Source of the DNA: Gemmatimonadota bacterium | GTDB taxonomy: Bacteria; Gemmatimonadota; Gemmatimonadetes; Longimicrobiales; Gaopeijiaceae | Assembly: GCA_029879725.1 (NCBI GenBank) | Contig: JAOUPR010000004.1 | Span: forward strand, 1 to 64,000 | Direction: 5' to 3' | Length of the DNA: 64,000 nt | Shown here: positions 24,503-33,007 of the stretch, one piece after another | Layout: every line of letters begins with the position of its first letter | Position numbering within the stretch: the stretch's first letter is position 1 | Translations under genes and position numbers: made by a program | Notes under the pieces: model-generated | Told to the model about the DNA's origin: nothing | Databases searched by the model: none | Seen by the model: only the letters and a program-made list of their open reading frames with translations

Positions 24503-25174
24503 ATGATCGAGAGAATGGTTCTCCAGGCATCCTCGTACGCGGCCAGCGTCGACGGATTGATCCTTCTCATCACCGTGCTGGTCGGCTTCTGGTTCCTGAT
24601 GGCGGAAGGCGTGTTCTTCTGGCTGATCTTCAAGTTCAGGGAAAAGCCGGGTCGCAAGGCGATGTACATCACCGGTGAGAAGAAGTCGCACAAGAAGTGG
24701 ATCTCCATTCCCCACGGGCTGGTGCTGGTGTGCGACGTGTTCATCATCATCGGGGCCGTGAAGGTCTGGTACAACGTGAAGCAGCACCTTCCCGAGCCCG
24801 ACTACGAGGTCCGCGTCATCGGCCAGCAGTGGGCGTGGGTGTTCCAGACCCCGGGACCCGATGGAGTCCTGGATACCGACGACGACATCCAGACGGTGGA
24901 CAAGCTCCACGTGGAGACCGACAAGACGTATCACTTCAAGCTGGAATCCAGGGACGTGATCCACAGCTTCTCGGTCCCGGTGTTCCGCCTGAAGCAGGAC
25001 GCGGTCCCCGGGCGATCCATCACGGGGTGGTTTCATCCAACCAGGACCGGAACGTACGACATCCAGTGTGCGGAGATCTGTGGCATCGGCCACGGCGTGA
25101 TGGCGGGGCAGATCGTGGTTCACGATGCTCCCGAATACGCGTCCTGGGTCTCCGATAACGCAGCCGCACAGTAG
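24503..25174 (+). CDS. coxB: Cytochrome c oxidase subunit II (CuA)
   Basis: 223 aa. Two transmembrane segments (residues ~15-45 and ~73-92) precede the periplasmic cupredoxin domain. CuA ligands are H154 (DVIHSFSVP), C189 and C193 (CAEICG), H197 and M200 (GHGVM), with the bridging Glu in CAEIC present. VIGQQWAWVFQTPGPDG is the electron-entry Trp region. It accepts electrons from cytochrome c and passes them to subunit I. Unlike many caa3 enzymes it has no C-terminal cytochrome c domain; in this cluster that haem domain is attached to subunit IV. Confidence 0.95.
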   Translation: MIERMVLQASSYAASVDGLILLITVLVGFWFLMAEGVFFWLIFKFREKPGRKAMYITGEKKSHKKWISIPHGLVLVCDVFIIIGAVKVWYNVKQHLPEPDYEVRVIGQQWAWVFQTPGPDGVLDTDDDIQTVDKLHVETDKTYHFKLESRDVIHSFSVPVFRLKQDAVPGRSITGWFHPTRTGTYDIQCAEICGIGHGVMAGQIVVHDAPEYASWVSDNAAAQ

Positions 25175-25191
25175 CCGAGAGGAAAGCACTG

Positions 25192-26886
25192 ATGGCAGAG
25201 GCCGCCGCAGTCGGGGCTCACGAGCATCATCACGGGCCCCAGGGGATTCTCAAGTACATCTGGTCCACGGACCACAAGATCATCGCCATGCAGTACCTGT
25301 TCACGGGTATGTTCATGGCGGTCATCGGTGGGTTCATGGCGTACGTCTTCCGGATGCAACTCGCCTTCCCGGGGCTCCCCGTCCCGGGTTACGGGGTGGT
25401 GTCTCCGGGCGAGTACAACGCCCTGGTGACGAACCACGGGACGATCATGATCTTCTGGGTGGCGATGCCCGTGCTCATCGCCGCTTTCGGGAACTTCCTG
25501 ATTCCGCTCATGATCGGAGCGGACGACATGGTCTTCCCCCGGATCAACCGGCTCTCGTATCAGGTGTTCCTGATCAGCGCCATCCTGATCCTGGTCTCGC
25601 TCTTCGTGGAGGGCGGGGGCTTCGGTGGAGCGTGGACGGCGTATCCACCCCTCTCCTCGGTGTCCGACTACAATCTCACCAAGCTCGGGTCCAGTATCTG
25701 GCTCGTGGCGGTGGCGCTGGAGTTCGTGGCCTTCCTCCTGGGCGGTATCAACTTCATCGTGACGTTGATGAACGCCCGTGCGCCGGGGATGAAGGCGTAC
25801 GACATCCCGGTGGTCGTGTGGATGATCGTCATCGCCAGCATCCTGTTCATGCTGTCGGTGGGACCGCTCATCGCCGGCGCGGTGATGCTCCTCTTCGACC
25901 AGACGCTCGGAACCGGCTTCTACGACCCGACCCGGGGCGGTGACCCCATCCTCTGGCAGCACCTCTTCTGGTTCTTCGGGCACCCGGAGGTGTACGTGGT
26001 GCTCCTGCCGGCCTTGGGGATCACGGCGGAGATCATCACCACGTTCTCCCGCAAGAAGCTCTTCGGGTACAAGATCGTGATCTTCACCGCGGTGGCCACC
26101 GGAGTGCTGAGCTTCTTCGTGTGGGCGCACCACCAGTTCATCGCGGGCATCGACCCCCGCATGGCGAACATCTTCACGGTGACCACGCTCCTGATCTCGG
26201 TCCCCATCGCCGAGCTCTGTTTCGTGTACATCGCCACGTTGTACGGTGGATCGATCCGGTTGACCACGCCCATGCTCTGGGCGCTGGCCTTCATCGGAGA
26301 GTTCCTCATCGGTGGTGTGACGGGGATCTTCCTGGGAGCCAGCGGCGCGGACATCTATTTCCACGACACGTATTTCGTGCTGGCCCACTTCCACTACACC
26401 TTCTTCCCCATCGCCATCATCGGGACCTTCGCGGCCTTCACGTACTGGTTCCCGAAGATGTTCGGGAAGATGATGAACGACACGCTGGGCAAGATCCATT
26501 TCTGGGGCACCATCATCCCCTTCAACTTCATCTTCATCCCGCTCTTCGTTCTGGGACTCGGCGGCCAGCACCGCCGCATCTACAACTACCAGAACTTCCC
26601 GGAGCTGGCGGAGATGCAGCCGCTGCGGGTGCTCGCCACGGGTGCGCTCATCGTCATGCTCGTGTTCCAGTTCGTGTTCTTCTGGAACATGTTCAAGAGC
26701 TGGCGGTCGGGTGAGAAGGCGGGGAAGAACCCCTGGAAGGCCAACACCCTGGAGTGGACGACGGATTCGCCGCCGCCCCACGGGAACTGGCCGGCCGATG
26801 ACATGCCCAAGGTGTACCGGGGTCCCTATGAGTACAGCGTTCCGGGCCGGGACGACGATTACTGGCCCCAGAACATTCCTGGTTGA
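25192..26886 (+). CDS. coxA: Cytochrome c oxidase subunit I, A-type haem-copper oxidase
   Basis: 564 aa with about 12 helices, preceded by GAGAGGAAAG. Catalytic residues: low-spin haem His in NHGTIMIFW, CuB His and the A1-family Glu in FGHPEVYVVLLP (His ~263), the CuB pair in AHHQFIAGIDPR (~313-314), and the haem a3/a His in LAHFHYTFFP (~399-401). The HPEVY glutamate and ADDMVFPRINR aspartate point to D- and K-channel equipped A1-type enzymes. It reduces oxygen to water and pumps protons. It lies between coxB and coxC with 17-bp and 11-bp gaps. Confidence 0.95.
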   Translation: MAEAAAVGAHEHHHGPQGILKYIWSTDHKIIAMQYLFTGMFMAVIGGFMAYVFRMQLAFPGLPVPGYGVVSPGEYNALVTNHGTIMIFWVAMPVLIAAFGNFLIPLMIGADDMVFPRINRLSYQVFLISAILILVSLFVEGGGFGGAWTAYPPLSSVSDYNLTKLGSSIWLVAVALEFVAFLLGGINFIVTLMNARAPGMKAYDIPVVVWMIVIASILFMLSVGPLIAGAVMLLFDQTLGTGFYDPTRGGDPILWQHLFWFFGHPEVYVVLLPALGITAEIITTFSRKKLFGYKIVIFTAVATGVLSFFVWAHHQFIAGIDPRMANIFTVTTLLISVPIAELCFVYIATLYGGSIRLTTPMLWALAFIGEFLIGGVTGIFLGASGADIYFHDTYFVLAHFHYTFFPIAIIGTFAAFTYWFPKMFGKMMNDTLGKIHFWGTIIPFNFIFIPLFVLGLGGQHRRIYNYQNFPELAEMQPLRVLATGALIVMLVFQFVFFWNMFKSWRSGEKAGKNPWKANTLEWTTDSPPPHGNWPADDMPKVYRGPYEYSVPGRDDDYWPQNIPG

Positions 26887-26897
26887 GGGTTGAGCTC

Positions 26898-27467
26898 GTG
26901 AAGCCAATTGCCACCACACGCAGCGCAACGGGAATCCCCACCGGCCGTCTGGCCATCTGGTGGGTCCTGGCGTCCGAGGTCGTGATCTTCGGAGGTCTCC
27001 TGGCCTCCTACCTCATGCACCGTCTCGGGCACCCCGAGTGGGCGAACGCCGCTGCCAACACGAATACATGGATCGGAGCGTTCAACACGCTGGTCCTTCT
27101 CTCTTCCAGCTTCACCGCGGTGCTGGCGCACAACGCCGCCGAGATGGGTGACGGGAAGAAGGCGGCTCGCTATCTGGTGTTCACCATCGTGGGGGCCCTG
27201 ATCTTCCTCCTGGTGAAGTCGTTCGAGTGGTACACCGAGATCCGCCACGGATATACCATCACCGCCAACGGATTCTGGAGCTTCTACTACACCGCGGCGG
27301 GACTCCACGCGGCGCACGTGATCGCCGGAGCCATCATCATGGGGTTCATCGCCAAGGACGCGGCGAAGGGGAAGGAGCTCCAACGGGTGGAGCTCATCGG
27401 GATCTACTGGCACTTCGTCGACGTGGTCTGGATCTTCCTCTTCCCGCTCCTCTACATCGCCAAGTAG
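26898..27467 (+). CDS. coxC: Cytochrome c oxidase subunit III (first copy)
   Basis: 189 aa from GTG 26898, chosen because GAGGG lies 8 bases upstream; a TTG at 26883 overlapping the coxA stop is the alternative. It has about five helices: WWVLASEVVIFGGLLASYL, TLVLLSSSFTAVLAHNAA, VFTIVGALIFLLVKSFEW, AGLHAAHVIAGAII and GIYWHFVDVVWIFLFPLLY. The final motif WHFVDVVWIFLF is the subunit III signature. At about 190 aa it is the short five-helix bacterial form. A second, divergent subunit III-like gene follows at 28202. Confidence 0.92.
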   Translation: MKPIATTRSATGIPTGRLAIWWVLASEVVIFGGLLASYLMHRLGHPEWANAAANTNTWIGAFNTLVLLSSSFTAVLAHNAAEMGDGKKAARYLVFTIVGALIFLLVKSFEWYTEIRHGYTITANGFWSFYYTAAGLHAAHVIAGAIIMGFIAKDAAKGKELQRVELIGIYWHFVDVVWIFLFPLLYIAK

Positions 27468-27474
27468 GTGAAAC

Positions 27475-28188
27475 ATGGCCGGGCACGATCATACAGCTAA
27501 GTACAGGAAGATCTACTTCACGCTCCTCGCCCTCCTGGTGGTGAGCGTGGCGGGTCCGTTCCTCGAGATCTTCTGGGTTACGCTCATCACCGCCTTCGGG
27601 ATCGCCCTGGTCAAGGCGAACATGGTGATCCAGAACTTCATGCATCTGCGTGAGGAACGACGCATCATGAAGTGGATGCTGGCGACTTCCGTCATCCTCA
27701 TGTTCCTCTTCTTCGCCGGCGTCGCGCCCGACGTCATGAAGCACCGGGGAACCAACTGGGTGAATGTGGCCGCCGAGGCCGCGGTCGAGCGCGGGATCCC
27801 GGCGCCGTACGCGGCCGAGGGCGAACACGGCGAAGCCGCCGCCGAGCATGAGCCGGCCGCCGAACACGAGGCGGTACCGGTGGAGGCCGCTCCCGCCGAG
27901 GTCGCGCAGGCCTTCGATCCGGCCGCGGTATATGCCACGGCGTGCTCGCTCTGTCACGGCAGCGCGGGGATGGGTGACGGCCCCGGTGGGGCGGCCTTCG
28001 ATCCCCCTCCGGCCGACTTCACCGATCCCGCCTTCTGGGCCGAGCGGACCGACGAGCTGGTCTTCACCGCCATCAAGGGTGGTGGTGGTGCGGTGGGCCG
28101 CTCTCCCCTGATGCCGCCATGGGGCGGGTCGTACAGTGACGACGAGATTCGCGCGCTGGTGGAGTACATCAAGGGATTCTCGCAGTAG
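27475..28188 (+). CDS. Cytochrome oxidase subunit IV fused to cytochrome c
   Basis: 237 aa. Residues ~5-90 are a prokaryotic subunit IV (three helices, with YFTLLALLVVSVAGPFLEIF and NMVIQNFMHLREERRIMKWM). An Ala/Glu/His-rich linker (~100-145, repeating EHEPAAEHEA-type units) joins it to a C-terminal cytochrome c with haem site C157-S-L-C160-H161 and candidate axial Met in SPLMPPWGG. In classical caa3 enzymes the cytochrome c is fused to subunit II, so this is an alternative wiring with the haem domain tethered to subunit IV. It sits 7 bp after coxC. The fusion is seen directly in one reading frame. Confidence 0.9.
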   Translation: MAGHDHTAKYRKIYFTLLALLVVSVAGPFLEIFWVTLITAFGIALVKANMVIQNFMHLREERRIMKWMLATSVILMFLFFAGVAPDVMKHRGTNWVNVAAEAAVERGIPAPYAAEGEHGEAAAEHEPAAEHEAVPVEAAPAEVAQAFDPAAVYATACSLCHGSAGMGDGPGGAAFDPPPADFTDPAFWAERTDELVFTAIKGGGGAVGRSPLMPPWGGSYSDDEIRALVEYIKGFSQ

Positions 28189-28201
28189 GCAGGAGGTCAC
28201 G

Positions 28202-28804
28202 GTGTCAACGGACGCCGCAGTGATGCAGTTCGAGGTCAGGCCCGAGCCCGGTCCCGGGAAGAAGCTTCTCCCGGACGGGGTGATGGGGATGGTGATCTTC
28301 GTGTTCACGGAGGTCATGCTCTTCGCGGGCCTGATTTCCGCACACACCATCGTCCGCTCCCGGGCCGCAGGAGAGATGTGGCCGCCGTACGGCCAGCCCC
28401 GGCTCCCTCTGGAGGAGACGGCCATCAACACCGCCGCCCTCCTCCTCAGCGCCGTGGTGATCTTCTTCGCTCAGCGGGCCTTCCGACGTGGCGTGGGATC
28501 GGCCCGCTGGACGTTCCTGGCCAGCATCGTCCTGGGGATCTTCTTCGTGGCCTCCCAGGGGATGGAGTGGGCCGCGCTCCTGGGCGAGGGCCTCACGATG
28601 CAGTCGAGCGCGTACGGCGGGTTCTTCTATCTCATCGTGGGCACCCACGCCCTCCATGCGGTGGCGGCCATGCTGGGGATGGTCTGGGCCTGGCTCCGGA
28701 TGTCGAAGGGGACCCTGACCCAGTCACAGTTCAGCACCGTCCAGGTATTCTGGTACTTCGTGGTGCTGGTATGGCCGGTGCTCTACTGGAAGGTCTACCT
28801 GTGA
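28202..28804 (+). CDS. Cytochrome c oxidase subunit III-like protein (second copy)
   Basis: 200 aa from GTG 28202, with GGAGG 6 bases upstream; the frame is open further upstream but that region overlaps the previous gene. About five helices with the subunit III pattern: MVIFVFTEVMLFAGLISAH (the FxxTExMLF start), NTAALLLSAVVIFFAQRA, SIVLGIFFVASQGMEWAAL, GTHALHAVAAMLGMVWAWL and FWYFVVLVWPVLYWKVYL. It differs clearly from the copy at 26898, so these are anciently separated paralogues and not a recent duplication. Two subunit III genes in one operon suggest either a two-part subunit III module or alternative assemblies. Confidence 0.85.
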   Translation: MSTDAAVMQFEVRPEPGPGKKLLPDGVMGMVIFVFTEVMLFAGLISAHTIVRSRAAGEMWPPYGQPRLPLEETAINTAALLLSAVVIFFAQRAFRRGVGSARWTFLASIVLGIFFVASQGMEWAALLGEGLTMQSSAYGGFFYLIVGTHALHAVAAMLGMVWAWLRMSKGTLTQSQFSTVQVFWYFVVLVWPVLYWKVYL

Positions 28805-29052
28805 GGCGGGGCGTGTGGGTCGTGGCGCTGGCGCTGGTGGCGCTGGCGCTCCTCCCCGAGCCCGGGTTCGCGTGTCCGGTGTGCTTCGATCCCAACGACG
28901 AGCACCGGCAGGCCTTTCTCGCCACCGCGATCTTCATGACCGTACTGCCTCTGGGGATGGTGGGCGGCGTGGGGATATGGTTGCGAAAGAGGCTTCGCAG
29001 ACTCGATGACGAGGAAGCTCCTCCCGAGCCTCCTGCGAACGACCCTTCCTGA
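28801..29052 (+). CDS. Small secreted or membrane protein with CPVC motif (83 aa)
   Basis: 83 aa from GTG 28801, overlapping the previous stop (GTGA). It starts with a signal-like hydrophobic segment (VWVVALALVALALLPEPGFA), then CPVCFDPNDEHRQAF, a second membrane helix (FLATAIFMTVLPLGMVGGVGIWL), a basic stretch RKRLRRLDD and a Pro/Glu-rich tail. With signal cleavage after GFA the mature protein would begin with the CPVC pair outside the membrane, suitable for metal or thiol chemistry. Operon position suggests an oxidase accessory or assembly role, perhaps in copper handling; that is inference. Confidence 0.65.
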   Translation: MRRGVWVVALALVALALLPEPGFACPVCFDPNDEHRQAFLATAIFMTVLPLGMVGGVGIWLRKRLRRLDDEEAPPEPPANDPS

Positions 29053-29067
29053 GGCTCCGACCTCGCC

Positions 29068-29796
29068 GTGTGCCCCGCTCCGCCGCGCGAACCTCAGGGT
29101 GGTGACGAGGAAGGGGCACACCTCGCCCGCACCCGCAGTCCCCGCCTGACCTCTTCCCGGGGCGACGTCCAGGAGAGCAGCCTCCGGCTGGTGGCCGCGT
29201 TGTGGGCGCTCACCGGTGCGGCCCTGGGCGTGTTGGTGGGGGTGGCCGCCATGGAGATGTGGGGGTGGTCCTCGTGGATCCTGTGGGTGGCGCCTCCGGC
29301 GGGGTGGGCCTTCGTCTATGGAGTGGCGTTGTTCATCACCGACTCCGCCGGCTCCGCGGGAAGCCTGCTCTACGCGCCCTCGGGACAGACCACGCCCCGG
29401 AAGCGGGAACACTCGCAGGCGGAGTCGCTGGTGGTGCGCGGCCGGTACATGGAGGCCATCGACGCCCTGGAGGTCGCGTTGGAGGAGGACCCCCGGGACA
29501 CGGGGATCCATTTCCGCATCGCGCGGATCTATCGCGACCACCTGGGCCGCCCCGAAGATGCCGCGCGTTGGTTCCGTCGCGTCCGGAGCGAGGGGCACCT
29601 GACAGCGGCCGAGGATCTCGCGGCGCTGCGGGAGTACGCCGAACTGTGCATCCTGAAGCTCGCCGATCCCGGCCGGGTCGCCGCCGACCTGGCCCGGGCA
29701 GCCGAATCCCTGCAGGGCACGCCCGGCGGTGAATGGGCGGCGCGGGAGCTGGCACACGTGAAGCGGCTGCTCCACGGTGGAGAAGGAGACGGGTAG
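29068..29796 (+). CDS. Membrane protein with TPR-like C-terminal domain
   Basis: 242 aa from GTG 29068, the only plausible start in the frame; the N-terminal 35 residues are low-complexity and the start is uncertain. Two membrane helices (about 44-64 and 70-90: LTGAALGVLVGVAAMEMWG and WILWVAPPAGWAFVYGVALF) precede a soluble domain with tetratricopeptide-like helices (LVVRGRYMEAIDALEVALEEDP, GIHFRIARIYRDHLGRPEDAARWFRRV). It probably scaffolds protein contacts at the cytoplasmic membrane. It is the last gene of the oxidase run, but a functional link to the oxidase is not shown by sequence. Confidence 0.7.
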   Translation: MCPAPPREPQGGDEEGAHLARTRSPRLTSSRGDVQESSLRLVAALWALTGAALGVLVGVAAMEMWGWSSWILWVAPPAGWAFVYGVALFITDSAGSAGSLLYAPSGQTTPRKREHSQAESLVVRGRYMEAIDALEVALEEDPRDTGIHFRIARIYRDHLGRPEDAARWFRRVRSEGHLTAAEDLAALREYAELCILKLADPGRVAADLARAAESLQGTPGGEWAARELAHVKRLLHGGEGDG

Positions 29797-29802
29797 CGTG
29801 GC

Positions 29803-29822
29803 GGGTCGGAGGTGCACGACCC
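29803..29822. terminator. Hairpin between convergent genes
   Basis: GGGTCG (29803-29808), 8-base loop, CGACCC (29817-29822), in the 36-bp gap between the convergent TPR and VWA genes. The stem is short and there is no U-tract. Confidence 0.3.
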
Positions 29823-29832
29823 ACCGGGAGGG

Positions 29833-31125
29833 TCAGCCCACGCTCTTCCGGGTCCGCTTCATGAAGTCCATCATGATGTACTGGCCCAGCGTCATGGTGT
29901 TGGTGAAGTAGGCCTTTCCACGGGAGATCTCGGCCACCTTCTGCACGAACTGCACCAGATAGGGGTCGCGGGCGAGCATGAAGGTGTTGATGAGGATCCC
30001 CGCCTTCCGGCATGCCGCCACCTCCTGGAACGTACGCTGGAGGATGCGCGCGTCGAGGCCGCCCGAATTCGTGTAGACGCGTCCGTCGGGGAGCGTGATG
30101 GCGCTGGGCTTTCCGTCCGTGATCATGATGATCTGCCGCATGTCCTGCTTCTGCGAGGCCAGGATGCGGCGCGCCACTTCCAGCCCTTCCGCGGTGTTGG
30201 TGTGGAAGGGGCCCACCTGGGCCTTGGTGAGCTGGGACAGCGGGATCTCCTCGGCCCGGTCGCCGAAGGTGACCACCCTGAGGGTGTCTCCGGGAAACTG
30301 GGTGCGCAGGAGGTGGGACAGAGCCAGTGCCACGCGCTTCGCCGGTGCGAAACGGTCTTCGCCGTAGAGCACCATGCTGTGGGAGACGTCCAGCATGAGC
30401 ACCGTGGCGCACGAAGACCGATACTCGGCCTGGTGCACCATGAGGTCGCGGTAGTCCAGATTCAGCGGCACCTGGAGTCCCTCCCGCTCGATGGCCTTCT
30501 TGAGGGTGGCGGGGATGTCCAGATTCATGGTGTCGCCGAACTCGTACGGCTTCGACGCGGCCTCGGCCTCCACGCCGGTGGCCAGGTGGGGAGTGTCGTG
30601 AGACCCGAAGCTGGACTTGCCGATGGCGGCCAGGAGGTCCTTCAGCGCCCGGTATCCCAGGAAGTCCATCCCCTTCTGGGTCAGGTTGAACTGGACCTGC
30701 TGGGCGGCCTCGCGGGCCTCGTCGACGTTCCCCTCGCCGGTCACGTCGTAGGTGGCGCCGGGCACCTGGGGATTTCCCGTCTCGAGGTTGATGTACCCCT
30801 CGTCCACCATCCTCTGGATGAGGTCATCGAGGAGCTCCGCGATCCGGCGTTGGACCTCTTCGTCTCCGGCGCCCTCCCCGCGGAACTCCGCGAGCATCTC
30901 CTCCGTGAGCTGGTCGCTTTCGATGAGGGCGCGGAGCAGGGCGTTCTTCAGCGAGTCCACGGAGCTCACGTCGTCCACTCCGGACCACCCCCAGAAGGGG
31001 TGGAAGTTGGGCCCGCCGGCGAAGCCACCGTCCATGAGGAAGTCGGACAGGTGCTCCAGGAGCGACTCCAGGTTCAGTGCGTCGAGCCACCGGCCCTTGT
31101 ACTTCGAATAGGTGGTGAAGCGCAT
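29833..31125 (-). CDS. VWA domain protein, ChlD/CoxE-like partner of a MoxR/ChlI-type ATPase
   Basis: 430 aa from ATG 31125. The N-terminal half is charged and helical (LESLLEHLSDFLMDGGF, EEVQRRIAELLDDLIQRMV). The C-terminal ~190 residues form a von Willebrand A domain with MIDAS motif DVSHSM, the second ligand Thr in FHTNTAEGLE and the third in IMITDGKPS. Such proteins pair with ChlI-like AAA+ ATPases in metal-chelatase-like or protein-remodelling complexes. A matching ATPase lies 4 kb away on the same strand at 35212-36675. The pair is separated here by mutY, a creatininase gene, an SDR and creD. Confidence 0.82.
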   Translation of the reverse strand: MRFTTYSKYKGRWLDALNLESLLEHLSDFLMDGGFAGGPNFHPFWGWSGVDDVSSVDSLKNALLRALIESDQLTEEMLAEFRGEGAGDEEVQRRIAELLDDLIQRMVDEGYINLETGNPQVPGATYDVTGEGNVDEAREAAQQVQFNLTQKGMDFLGYRALKDLLAAIGKSSFGSHDTPHLATGVEAEAASKPYEFGDTMNLDIPATLKKAIEREGLQVPLNLDYRDLMVHQAEYRSSCATVLMLDVSHSMVLYGEDRFAPAKRVALALSHLLRTQFPGDTLRVVTFGDRAEEIPLSQLTKAQVGPFHTNTAEGLEVARRILASQKQDMRQIIMITDGKPSAITLPDGRVYTNSGGLDARILQRTFQEVAACRKAGILINTFMLARDPYLVQFVQKVAEISRGKAYFTNTMTLGQYIMMDFMKRTRKSVG

Positions 31126-31160
31126 GAAGCAATTCCGGTGAAGGGGGGTAGCCTCCCGCC

Positions 31161-32303
31161 ATGGCCGACCCGACGCTGTCCCGACTCGATCCCGGCGACC
31201 TGCCCCCGAAGGTACTGGCGACGCTACGAGAATCTCTGCTCGCGCACTATGATCGCAGCGCGCGAGACCTTCCGTGGCGTCGCCTCACCGACCCGTACCC
31301 CGTCTGGGTATCGGAGGTGATGCTACAGCAGACCCGCGTCGAGACGGTAACCGACTACTACCGGCGATGGATGGCGCGGTTCCCGGACGTCGAGACGCTG
31401 GCCGACGCGGAGCTCGATGAAGTCCTCCTCCAGTGGCAGGGGTTGGGATACTACACCCGCGCCCGGAATCTCCACGGCGCGGCCCGGGTGATCCGGGAGC
31501 GGTTCGGTGGCGAGGTGCCCGGCACGGTGGACGAGCTCAGGTCCCTCCCGGGCGTGGGGGAGTACACGGCCGGAGCGGTGGCCAGCATCGCCTTCGGGCT
31601 CCCCGTGCCCGTGGTGGACGGGAACGTGAACCGGGTCCTGTGCCGCCTCGTGGACGTTCCCCGACTCACCCCGGCGAGGGCGCGGTCGTTGGCGAAGACC
31701 CTGGTCCACCAGGACCGTCCCGGAGACTGGAACCAGGCGGTGATGGAGTTGGGCGCCACCGTCTGCACGCCGCGGAGCCCCTCGTGCGACGTGTGTCCGG
31801 TGGCGTCGTGGTGCGGCGCCCGGGCGAGCGGGCGGCAGGGTGAGCATCCCGCTCCGGCCCGCCGTGCCAGGGTGGAGCCGCGCCTGTACGCGGTGATGGT
31901 CGCGGCCGACGCGGCGGGAAGCCTCCTCGTTCGGCGCCAGGACGACCCCGGGCTCCTCCAGGGTCTCTGGGCCTTTCCGGCCGTGGAGGTGGCCCACGCG
32001 TCCATCGTCGAGGAGAGCGCGGAGTGCCTGGCGGACCGGTGGGCCGAACCGGGAGTGTTCGTCCGTCGATCACGGCGTGCCCTCCGCCTTCCCCCGGTGC
32101 GACACCGTTTCACCCACATCGACGCCACCTACCACCCCGTCCTCGTCGAGGTGAGCCGGCCTTCCGGCCAGGATGCGAGGGGGGAGGACGTGCGCTGGAT
32201 CGACCCGTGCGGTCCGGTGGGAGTAGCCATTCCGGTGGCGCAGCAGAAGATTGTGGCGGCGGCGCGCGCCGTCCTGGACGAACCCGACCCCCGAGAGGCG
32301 TGA
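31161..32303 (+). CDS. mutY: A/G-specific adenine glycosylase MutY
   Basis: 380 aa. HhH-GPD core: the N-terminal WVSEVMLQQTRVETVTDYY contains the catalytic-region EVMLQQT motif (Glu), then LPGVGEYTAGAVASIAFG is the helix-hairpin-helix, and VVDGNVNRVLCRL contains the catalytic Asp. The Fe-S loop is C-x6-C-x2-C-x5-C (CTPRSPSCDVCPVASWC, about 203-219). The C-terminal ~140 residues are the Nudix-like domain that recognises 8-oxoguanine. The enzyme removes adenine mispaired with 8-oxoG. It is divergent from the VWA gene and 5 bp from the creatininase-family gene. Confidence 0.95.
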   Translation: MADPTLSRLDPGDLPPKVLATLRESLLAHYDRSARDLPWRRLTDPYPVWVSEVMLQQTRVETVTDYYRRWMARFPDVETLADAELDEVLLQWQGLGYYTRARNLHGAARVIRERFGGEVPGTVDELRSLPGVGEYTAGAVASIAFGLPVPVVDGNVNRVLCRLVDVPRLTPARARSLAKTLVHQDRPGDWNQAVMELGATVCTPRSPSCDVCPVASWCGARASGRQGEHPAPARRARVEPRLYAVMVAADAAGSLLVRRQDDPGLLQGLWAFPAVEVAHASIVEESAECLADRWAEPGVFVRRSRRALRLPPVRHRFTHIDATYHPVLVEVSRPSGQDARGEDVRWIDPCGPVGVAIPVAQQKIVAAARAVLDEPDPREA

Positions 32304-32308
32304 GCCCA

Positions 32309-33007
32309 ATGCGGATTGCCGACATGACGTGGATGCAGGTGGAGGAGTACCTGCTTGACGACGACCGATGCGTACTCCCCCTGGGGAGCACCGAGCAGCA
32401 TGCCTATCTGAGCCTGGCGGTGGACGCCATCCTGGCCGAGAAGGTGGCCGGGGACGCCGCTGGGCCGGAGGGCGTCCCCGTGTTTCCGGTGCTCGCCTAC
32501 GGCCTCACGCCCTACTTCATGGCGTATCCGGGGACGGTGACGATCAGCCCGGACACGTACGCGAGCCTCCTCGGAGACATCCTGGACAGCCTTCACGCCC
32601 ACGGGTTCCGGAAGATCCTCATCGTGAACGGCCATGGCGGAAACGCCCAGGCCCGCCCCGCCGCGGAGTCGTGGAGCGACGCCCACCCCGGCACGAGCCT
32701 GCGCTGGCACGATTGGTGGAAGGCGCCCCGCACCATGGCGGCGGTACGGGAGATCGATGAGGATGCCTCCCACGCCTCCTGGATGGAGGGCTTCCCCTGG
32801 ACCCGGGTGGAGACGGCGCGCCCCCCGGAGGGCCACAAGCCGGCGGTGGACCTCTCGGGCCGCGAGGACATGACGCCCGCCCGCTTCCGCGAGCGGCTGG
32901 GGGATGGATCGTTCGGCGGGTTCTACGAACGACCCGACGAGGATCTCCACCGCATCTGGGCGATCGCGGTGGAGGAGACCCGGGCCCTCCTGTCGGGAGG
33001 TTGGTGA
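32309..33007 (+). CDS. Creatininase family metallohydrolase
   Basis: 232 aa from ATG 32309, 5 bp after the mutY stop; the frame runs upstream through mutY but that is shadow. Creatininase-fold ligands are visible: E29, H31 and D39 in LGSTEQHAYLSLAVD, a His and Asn in the NGHGGN motif (~107-112), and a C-terminal Glu in VEETRAL. Members hydrolyse cyclic amides or act as N-formyl or mycofactocin-type peptidases, so creatinine need not be the substrate. It overlaps the SDR gene by 4 bases (GTGA), suggesting coupled function, perhaps in a small-molecule degradation step. Confidence 0.82.
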   Translation: MRIADMTWMQVEEYLLDDDRCVLPLGSTEQHAYLSLAVDAILAEKVAGDAAGPEGVPVFPVLAYGLTPYFMAYPGTVTISPDTYASLLGDILDSLHAHGFRKILIVNGHGGNAQARPAAESWSDAHPGTSLRWHDWWKAPRTMAAVREIDEDASHASWMEGFPWTRVETARPPEGHKPAVDLSGREDMTPARFRERLGDGSFGGFYERPDEDLHRIWAIAVEETRALLSGGW

